Origin: CAMBDR01 sp046597185
GTDB taxonomy: Bacteria > Pseudomonadota > Gammaproteobacteria > Burkholderiales > Burkholderiaceae_D
Assembly: GCA_046597185.1 (NCBI GenBank)
Contig: JBKJLF010000815.1
Coordinates: 1 to 20,178 of the forward strand
Direction of reading: 5' to 3'
Length of the DNA: 20,178 nucleotides
In this document: piece by piece, positions 14,681 through 20,178 of the stretch
Numbering within the stretch: the first letter of the stretch is position 1
Layout of the letters: every line of letters begins with the position of its first letter
Translations under genes and position numbers: made by a program
Notes under the pieces: model-generated
What the model was told of the DNA's origin: nothing
The model's database searches: none
The model's input: only the letters and a program-made list of their open reading frames with translations

Positions 14681-15277
14681 ATGCCAAGCTTAGGAGATGT
14701 TGCAAACGAGTTAAAATCAATATTGCAAAATGTTGAAGCCAATACGGGTGTCATCAAGAACGACACCGCCGTCATCAAGAGCGATACGGCAACCATCAAA
14801 AACAATACCAACACGATCGTCAATCAAATCAATGTGCTCGATACCGATGTGAAGACAGGTTTTAGTAATCTGGCGCAGGGCTTGCAGATATTGATTCAGC
14901 TTGGCTTACAGGCCAATGCTTTATCCGAAGAAAATAACGCGCAAAATCGCACCATCATTTGCTGGTTGAGCAATATCGCCAATACGCTATGCGATATCAA
15001 GCACGATAGCGACAAGCAAGTGCGACTCCAGACGGATATCGCCACCACCCTCCACCATGTGGATGATATGGCTGAATTGGTTCACGCACGCGAAGCGCTG
15101 GAAGTTGCCAAACGTCAAGAGCTGGAGAAAAAGGTGGAGAAATGCTGCCCGCCTCCAATCGAACCGCTCCGCCCTTGTTTTGAACCTTGTGTTGCGCCCA
15201 ATCCGATCCGCTTTGATCCGGTCAAATTCGACTGGAAGCCCGTCATTTTCACCAATCCAAACAAACCCCCTGGTTAA
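14681..15277 (+). CDS. Heptad-repeat (coiled-coil) protein with Cys/Pro-rich tail, unknown function
   Basis: 198 residues, no signal peptide. Residues 21-57 form a clean seven-residue repeat (NTGVIKN, DTAVIKS, DTATIKN, NTNTIVN, QINVLDT), expected to make an oligomeric coiled coil. A hydrophobic/helical middle (60-105, with LQILIQLGLQ and CWLSNIANTLC) and a charged helix (130-154, EALEVAKRQELEKKVEK) follow. The C-terminal 44 residues are rich in Pro and Cys (CCPPP, RPCFEPC) and end in an extended FDPVKFDW...NPNKPPG tail. An in-frame ATG at 14645 exists, but GAGGGGG at 14666-14672 sits at good distance from 14681. First of three same-strand genes; 63 bp separate it from the metallopeptidase. 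I do not recognise a named family; a structural or scaffold role for its neighbours is inference. Confidence 0.8.
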   Translation: MPSLGDVANELKSILQNVEANTGVIKNDTAVIKSDTATIKNNTNTIVNQINVLDTDVKTGFSNLAQGLQILIQLGLQANALSEENNAQNRTIICWLSNIANTLCDIKHDSDKQVRLQTDIATTLHHVDDMAELVHAREALEVAKRQELEKKVEKCCPPPIEPLRPCFEPCVAPNPIRFDPVKFDWKPVIFTNPNKPPG

Positions 15278-15340
15278 GCCGTCCACCTGCGCCACCATTG
15301 TTGAATATCCCGCCTTGGTTGCGGGACACAGGAGACTTTT

Positions 15341-16750
15341 ATGAGCTTATTTATTGCACAAACCGACGGGGTCAACAATTTTGCCCTGAGTGACTCCGAA
15401 CTCCATATCATCGCCATTTCGGTCATGGATACTGGCGTCGGGTTTAATGAACCCACGCCCACCGTGATTGAAGGCGTCACTTGCATTCAGGTGACTTATA
15501 CCCGCAGCCAAAGCGGGCCAACCGCAGTCAGACTGGATGCACTGGTTCACGACACCGGCTTTGTTTCAGCCCAACAAATTATCGCCCATGCGGTCGATGG
15601 CAGCTTTGTGATTGCGGGCTTCCCGATTACCTCGATTGCAGGCATCGCCTTGCCACTGGGTGATGCGTCCAACCCCTATACCAGCCACATCGCCACGTTT
15701 TATGACAATTCACAATGCAATGGCTCAGGCTACTGGATAGACAAACAAGGCGGCGGCACGGCCTCGTTTCCCACCAGCGCCATTTTGTATCACGAACTGG
15801 CTCATTGCTTTCATTTTGCCACTGGCGTGACATCAACCGAACCGCTGGCAGAAATGGATGAAAACGATATGCGCGACGTGCTGGGGGTGGATCATCGCGA
15901 TCCCGCCAGCCATAACGGCGGCTGCGGCGGCGGGCCACCCACCTGCTGTATTGTCGCCAGCCTGGCAACTGGCTCGCCCTACTCGGAACAGGTGAATCGC
16001 TTGCGCCATCTGCGTGAGCATAGCTTGCGCCATAGCCAGGTAGGGGATGCTTTCTTCGCGCAATTTCATTACCGCTACTATGGTTTCAGCCCGGAAATTA
16101 CGCGCTTGATGGGCAATGAACGCAAGCTCAGTACGCTCATTAAAGATCAATTTGTCGCGCCTTTACTGGCCAGCCTGGACCTACTCACCTGGTATGCCGA
16201 CCAGCGTGGCCAGAATTTGGCCCAATTTTTACGCAAGCAGGCGTTGGATGCGAATTTTGCGCCACTGCATCAGGCACTGTTTTTGCGGCGCGTGGGCAAC
16301 TACCTGAAACTGGCGCGCAATTTTGATAGCACCGTCATTGTGCCAATCCTGCAAAACCAGGCCATCCAATACCCTGGCTTACCACATTTGTTGCGACATA
16401 TCCATCAAAGCACCATGGCGGATGAATATATCGATTGGACTTTGCTCAAAGTACTGGAGTTATGGGTGCAAAGTGCGCTATTGCTACATGAAGCCAAACC
16501 GGATAGCGAAATTGATGCCATTGTCCACCGCAACATCAGCCAATGGCTGGCCCTGATGCCAATCGCCGATATCTGGGGCGAATTATCCCGACTGCAGGTA
16601 GAAATCGAATTAAATAGTCTGGAACAGTACCTTTTTGATCCGCTAACCAAGGTATTATTTGCCATGCGCCTCATCAGAAAATTCCCGCAATACCGTGAAA
16701 CCATTGCCCATTGGGCGAACAGCGAAGGGGTGCATCATGCTCAAGAATGA
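15341..16750 (+). CDS. Putative zinc metallopeptidase (HELAH, M91/NleD-like) with a CFI-box-like module
   Basis: 469 residues, no signal peptide or TM segment. The N-terminal 140 residues look beta-rich. The zincin motif HELAH (His151, Glu152, His155) is followed by EMDENDMRDVLGVDHRD (171-187), which fits the Glu...ENxxR...G...R pattern I know from the NleD/M91 effector peptidases; Glu171 or Glu174 would be the third zinc ligand. After a Gly/Cys linker (GGCGGGPPTCC), residues 202-265 resemble the CFI-box C-terminal module (usual core CFIATAAYGS, here CCIVASLATGS; then RLRHLREHSLRHSQVGDAFFAQFHYRYYGFSP). Residues 265-469 are a helical extension I do not recognise. AGGAGA precedes the ATG. It overlaps the next gene by 14 bp. 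Substrate unknown; cytosolic location is inferred from the lack of a signal. Confidence 0.75.
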   Translation: MSLFIAQTDGVNNFALSDSELHIIAISVMDTGVGFNEPTPTVIEGVTCIQVTYTRSQSGPTAVRLDALVHDTGFVSAQQIIAHAVDGSFVIAGFPITSIAGIALPLGDASNPYTSHIATFYDNSQCNGSGYWIDKQGGGTASFPTSAILYHELAHCFHFATGVTSTEPLAEMDENDMRDVLGVDHRDPASHNGGCGGGPPTCCIVASLATGSPYSEQVNRLRHLREHSLRHSQVGDAFFAQFHYRYYGFSPEITRLMGNERKLSTLIKDQFVAPLLASLDLLTWYADQRGQNLAQFLRKQALDANFAPLHQALFLRRVGNYLKLARNFDSTVIVPILQNQAIQYPGLPHLLRHIHQSTMADEYIDWTLLKVLELWVQSALLLHEAKPDSEIDAIVHRNISQWLALMPIADIWGELSRLQVEIELNSLEQYLFDPLTKVLFAMRLIRKFPQYRETIAHWANSEGVHHAQE

Positions 16751-17240
16751 AGCGATTCAGTTAGCCGCCGTCACAACCAGCCTTGAAGCAGATAAATTTG
16801 TGATCACCATCAAAGTACGCAATACCGGAGAACGCACGCTGCATGCCTATGGCTCGCCCAGGCGGATTTATTATGACAGGGCGAGCGCCAAACTCAGGCT
16901 GGTACTGCACGATCATTCGATGAGCGAGGAAGAAGAAAAACTGATCTCACCACATTTAAAACGCCCGTATTTTGTGCCGCTGGAAGCACAGGTGGCAACC
17001 GATATCAAAATCCGGCTTGACCCCATCATCAAACGCATTCGCCCGGCGCTGGAACGTGGCAACGGCCCCATGATTGAGGAATTGCCAATCACCGAGGCGC
17101 AAGAAATCGAGATTGAAATTGCCTGTCAGGACACGCCTTTCTATTACAACCCGGGCTTACCCAATGCCCAACAACTAAAGCAATGGGCAGATGTGATTAG
17201 CAAAGCCAGCTTCAAACTCACGCCGCCCATGAAGGATTAA
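16737..17240 (+). CDS. Unrecognised, probably beta-rich protein coupled to the metallopeptidase
   Basis: 167 residues from the ATG at 16737, preceded by AAGGGG at 6-nt spacing. A longer in-frame reading from 16659 lies inside the peptidase gene and looks like shadow sequence. The ATG overlaps the peptidase end by 14 bp, so the two are probably translationally coupled and act together. The sequence alternates beta-like strands (KFVITIKVRNTG, KLRLVLHD, VATDIKIRLDPI, EIEIEIACQ), suggesting an Ig/C2-like sandwich, with an acidic loop (SMSEEEEKL). There is no signal peptide and I recognise no family. An inhibitor, immunity or adaptor role for the peptidase is a guess from the coupling only. Its stop codon overlaps that of the convergent sensor kinase. 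Confidence 0.75.
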   Translation: MLKNEAIQLAAVTTSLEADKFVITIKVRNTGERTLHAYGSPRRIYYDRASAKLRLVLHDHSMSEEEEKLISPHLKRPYFVPLEAQVATDIKIRLDPIIKRIRPALERGNGPMIEELPITEAQEIEIEIACQDTPFYYNPGLPNAQQLKQWADVISKASFKLTPPMKD

Positions 17241-20178
17241 TCGGTCGCTATCGGCGCGCACGATACGGTTTGATCTGGCCCGTGCGCCAACGGTAGCCTG
17301 ACCACGAAACAACTCCCCACCCCCACGGTGGAGGTAAATTCCAGGCTACCACCATGCTTTTGCACAATCCCAAACGCCGTCGATAAGCCCAGCCCGCTAC
17401 CGGAGCCAACTTCTTTGGTGGTAAAAAACGGCTCCATAATCCGCACCTGAATCGCCGGGTCGATGCCGCAGCCATTGTCTTCCACCACCAACTCCAAACA
17501 TTCCTGGTCGGCCCCAAGACGCAGGCGCAACCAGACTTTGCCGCGCTCCTGGCCGGCATATTTTTCATCAATCGCCTGACAGGCATTGACCAGTAAATTC
17601 ATAAACACCTGGTTCAACAATGCGGGCCAGCATTCCAGTTCCGGATCATCGACAATCTCAGTCATGAACTCGACTTTTTCCAGCCAACTGGTGCGCACCA
17701 GATTGACGGTGGAGCGCACACATTCTGACAGATGCACCGCTTTTCTTTCCGCTTCGCCATGCCGGGTAAAGCTGTGCAAATCCTTGACGATGGCCTTGAT
17801 ACGTTCAGTACCCACCAACATCGTGCTGACATTGCCGGAAAGTTTGGCAAAACGCCGTTGAAACGCCTGCAAAACCTCGTTGTCGGTGTCATCCTCAATC
17901 AAGCCAGCCACAAATTGCTCAAACTCGGCAATATCACGCTGTTGAATCTGCGCCGCAACGTGGGTGAAATTGGTGGGGTTGTTGATCTCGTGCGCCACCC
18001 CGGCAGTCAAGGTACCCAGCCCGGCCATTTTTTCCTGCAGCAGCAGTTGTTGCTGGGTTTCCTGCAGGTGCAAATGGGTGGCAGCCAGATCCTCATGCGA
18101 TTGGGCCAGCTCGTCATGGGATTTGGCCAAATCGGCATGGGCAACGGAATTGGACAAGGCAATCGCGGTATAACTGGCCAGCACACGCAAAATTTCAAGC
18201 TGGTCATGGCTGTAAGCAGCTTGCATACGGCTTTGCACCGACAGGCAGCCAATCACTTGCTGCCCCAGCAGCAAGGGCAGGTAGACCACGGTTTCTGTTG
18301 ATTCACCACTACTGGGCGGGATAATTTCGTTGACATATTGAAGCAGCTCGTGCGTGTTGCTAACGGCCAGCTCGCGCTGCTCGCGCGCACACCACACCGC
18401 AGGGCGATTGACTTCGCTCATGGCCGTGTGCATATTGGGCAAACGCTGGCCGTTTTCAATTCTATAGACAAAGGTAATACAGTCCTGCGCCTCATCAACC
18501 AGCCCAATTAAAAACACATACGCATCCAGCCTGGCACTGATTTGTTTATAAACCCACTCAAAGGCTTGCTCGGTATCGAGCGTCGAGGTGAGTTCCTTGC
18601 CGATTTCACCTAATTTGACAATATCGGCCGTGCGCGCCGCCACCAGCTCTTGCAAGACCCGCGCATTTTTGTTTAAGCCCGCCAAATGCCAACGATAGCT
18701 GGCATAAGCAGCAGCCCCCGCCAACAGCAGCATTAGCGCCCGGAACCACAGCGTTTGCCACCAGGCGGGCAAAACCCGCACCAAAATACTTAATTCATGG
18801 GGGCTAAACACACCAAGGCGATTACTGCCGCGCACCATCAGCGTATATTCGCCCGGCGGCAAGTTGCCATAATTGGCGCTGCGATGATCGGAATCAGCAT
18901 TCATCCATTCGGAGTCGTAACCGTGCAGGCGATATTGGTAGCGATTTTTCTTTGGCTCGGTATAATCGAGCGCGGCAAATTCCAGGGCAAAGCTACGTTG
19001 CTGCGGGGTGAAGGTGAGCGTGGGTGCCAGCACAACCTTGCCCGCTGCCAAACGCCCCAAGGGCATGGGCTGGCCATTGACGCTTAGGGCAACCGCCACC
19101 ACGGGCGGGGCATAATCATAGGGCTGGTAGCGCGCCGGGTCGATTATCGCTACACCTTTGGTACCACCAAACAACAGCAAACCGTCACGCGTTTTGCCTG
19201 CCGAACCAATCCAGTTGGCACCGATATCCATGCCATCAGAGCGGCTGATGGGTGTCATGCGCAGGGTGGCAGGGTCCATCACCCCTTCATCGGTCCAAAT
19301 TCGCCCCTGCTTGTCTTCCAGCAAATTGCTGCCGATGGCTTTACCTGCCTGCCCAAGCCGTGCACTGATATGCTCAAATTGGGCGTGCTTGCCATCCCAG
19401 CTTTTTAAACGCTCCAGCCCCTTGTCAGTACCAATCCACAAACGGCCTTTACTGTCCAACAGCAGGCCCTGGATATAGTCGGAAACCAAATCAGTGGCTT
19501 GATTTTCCTGCGCCACAATCGCAACCAGACCCGCACTGCCAGGCTCCTTTAGCCATAAACCGGTTGAGGTGCCAATCCAGATCCGACCTTGCTCGTCTTC
19601 GGCCAAGGCGCTGACATCGCCGTCCATCGGCTTACCCTTTGCATCGTTCATTATTTCAAAACGCAGCGCATTTGCAGTCGCCCGGCAACGCGCCACACCG
19701 CGCGCAGTGCCTGCCCACAGGCTGCCATCGCGACTAACAAACAATGTACCCAATTGCCGATCCGGCAAACCCGGTATCGCGGCCCAGGCGCTGGCGTTGG
19801 CTGGATTGGCTGCATTGGCTGCATTGGCTGCATTGGCTGCATTGGCTGGTAAGCGCACCACCCCGGCGTGCCGCGTACCTGCCCAAAGCGCGCCATCATT
19901 GGTTTGCGCCAGCGCAACAATGGCCGCATCCGGCAGTTGACCGGTTTGCCCTTCCCGCTTCCGATAGCCGCCAATCAAACCCTGCCGCCGATCAAAGATA
20001 TCGATTCCGCTGTCGTTCCCACCAAACAGTATCTGTCCATTCGCCAGTTCCAACATGCTTCTGATATCGGGGTGGCTTAAAGCACGAGCTTGCCTTGGGC
20101 TGTGCCGCAGTATGCGCAGCATGCGGTTGTTGCCATTCATACGCTGTAAACCCGCCCCCCAGGTGCCCACCCACAACC
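17237..20178 (-). CDS. Large hybrid sensor: beta-propeller, Y_Y_Y, TM, GAF, histidine kinase (5' partial)
   Basis: About 980 codons visible; the gene runs off the right edge, and the first visible triplets are internal (LWVGTWGAGLQ is a propeller blade). Residues 1-350 hold repeats of the two-component-regulator propeller type (GALWAGTRHAG, GRIWIGTSTG, GRLWIGTDKG). Residues about 395-465 fit the Y_Y_Y domain (YQYRLHGYDSEW, LPPGEYTLMVRG), and a TM helix spans 476-494. A GAF domain covers about 520-680, then a short coiled coil rich in DLA/SHEDL repeats. The kinase core has His729 (AGVAHEINNPTNF), N-box NLLVNACQAI, VEDNGCG, and GSGLGLSTAFG. The propeller should be periplasmic and the kinase cytosolic. 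No receiver domain is at the C terminus, so a separate response regulator is needed. The stop shares TTAA with the convergent gene. Confidence 0.93.
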   Translation of the reverse strand, partial: LWVGTWGAGLQRMNGNNRMLRILRHSPRQARALSHPDIRSMLELANGQILFGGNDSGIDIFDRRQGLIGGYRKREGQTGQLPDAAIVALAQTNDGALWAGTRHAGVVRLPANAANAANAANAANPANASAWAAIPGLPDRQLGTLFVSRDGSLWAGTARGVARCRATANALRFEIMNDAKGKPMDGDVSALAEDEQGRIWIGTSTGLWLKEPGSAGLVAIVAQENQATDLVSDYIQGLLLDSKGRLWIGTDKGLERLKSWDGKHAQFEHISARLGQAGKAIGSNLLEDKQGRIWTDEGVMDPATLRMTPISRSDGMDIGANWIGSAGKTRDGLLLFGGTKGVAIIDPARYQPYDYAPPVVAVALSVNGQPMPLGRLAAGKVVLAPTLTFTPQQRSFALEFAALDYTEPKKNRYQYRLHGYDSEWMNADSDHRSANYGNLPPGEYTLMVRGSNRLGVFSPHELSILVRVLPAWWQTLWFRALMLLLAGAAAYASYRWHLAGLNKNARVLQELVAARTADIVKLGEIGKELTSTLDTEQAFEWVYKQISARLDAYVFLIGLVDEAQDCITFVYRIENGQRLPNMHTAMSEVNRPAVWCAREQRELAVSNTHELLQYVNEIIPPSSGESTETVVYLPLLLGQQVIGCLSVQSRMQAAYSHDQLEILRVLASYTAIALSNSVAHADLAKSHDELAQSHEDLAATHLHLQETQQQLLLQEKMAGLGTLTAGVAHEINNPTNFTHVAAQIQQRDIAEFEQFVAGLIEDDTDNEVLQAFQRRFAKLSGNVSTMLVGTERIKAIVKDLHSFTRHGEAERKAVHLSECVRSTVNLVRTSWLEKVEFMTEIVDDPELECWPALLNQVFMNLLVNACQAIDEKYAGQERGKVWLRLRLGADQECLELVVEDNGCGIDPAIQVRIMEPFFTTKEVGSGSGLGLSTAFGIVQKHGGSLEFTSTVGVGSCFVVRLPLAHGPDQTVSCAPIATD
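19801..19845 (-). repeat. In-frame 9-bp tandem repeat in sensor kinase propeller
   Basis: Five 9-bp units (CTGCATTGG on the plus strand, the first with one change) encode Ala-Ala-Asn repeats at about residues 111-125, in a loop between two propeller blades. The unit keeps the frame, so loop length can vary. Confidence 0.85.

Noticed and set aside
16659..16736. Upstream start for the 16737 gene
   Set aside because: The extension lies wholly in the peptidase coding region; AAGGGG sits correctly before 16737.
19801..19845. CRISPR or iteron reading of the tandem repeats in the window
   Set aside because: Units are 9-19 bp, directly adjacent with no spacers, and several lie in frame inside genes; no cas or rep genes are present.

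Overview
The window looks like a piece of a Gram-negative chromosome, most likely a betaproteobacterium. The secreted protein at 11507 resembles a family I associate with Massilia/Janthinobacterium-type Oxalobacteraceae, the coding DNA is of moderate GC, and the intergenic DNA is AT-rich. The taxonomic call is an impression, not a search result. There are no rRNA, tRNA, transposase or CRISPR features.

Left half (1-10803, minus strand): a fatty-acid-activating polyketide operon. The first gene (10803-8239) is a fatty acyl-AMP ligase (FAAL) followed by two carrier-like domains, the first lacking its phosphopantetheine serine. After 34 bp comes a large modular type I polyketide synthase (8204 to beyond position 1), KS-AT-KR-ACP-KS-AT-DH-... 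The reading frame breaks inside the second AT at a (CG)5 tract (1485-1494). The remainder of AT2 and a DH domain continue, fully open, in another frame to the left edge. A sigma70-like promoter (TTGATC-17-TATAAT) and a 10-bp-period direct repeat abutting its -35 lie upstream at 10966-11033. The expected product is a lipid-started polyketide or lipopeptide; the rest of the cluster would lie to the left.

Middle (11507-13930, plus strand): a small secreted protein, a run of 10-bp tandem repeats, then a LytS/YehU-type membrane histidine kinase overlapping by 4 bp a LytTR-type response regulator. Their position suggests, but does not show, local regulation.

Right-middle (13931-17240, plus strand): an AT-rich intergenic region holds a compact unit: a perfect 11-bp-arm inverted repeat, a near-consensus promoter, a 27-codon ORF for a single-span hydrophobic peptide, and an intrinsic terminator. 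Immediately after it, a fully consensus promoter (TTGACA-16-TATAAT) faces three genes: a cytosolic heptad-repeat (coiled-coil) protein with a Cys/Pro-rich tail; a zinc metallopeptidase (HELAH, with an ENxxR...G...R block reminiscent of the NleD/M91 family) joined to a degenerate CFI-box module; and an unrecognised, probably beta-rich, protein. This three-gene set plus the peptide/sRNA unit is my best candidate for an undescribed system.

Right edge (17237-20178, minus strand): the C-terminal 980 or so codons of a very large sensor kinase (beta-propeller repeats, Y_Y_Y domain, one TM helix, GAF, HisKA/HATPase), convergent with and overlapping the previous gene by four bases.

A recurring theme is short in-phase tandem repeats inside genes (DH, AT1, AT2, sensor kinase) and short tandem repeats between genes, suggesting a slippage-prone genome. 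The PKS frameshift may be one outcome of this, or a sequencing error.
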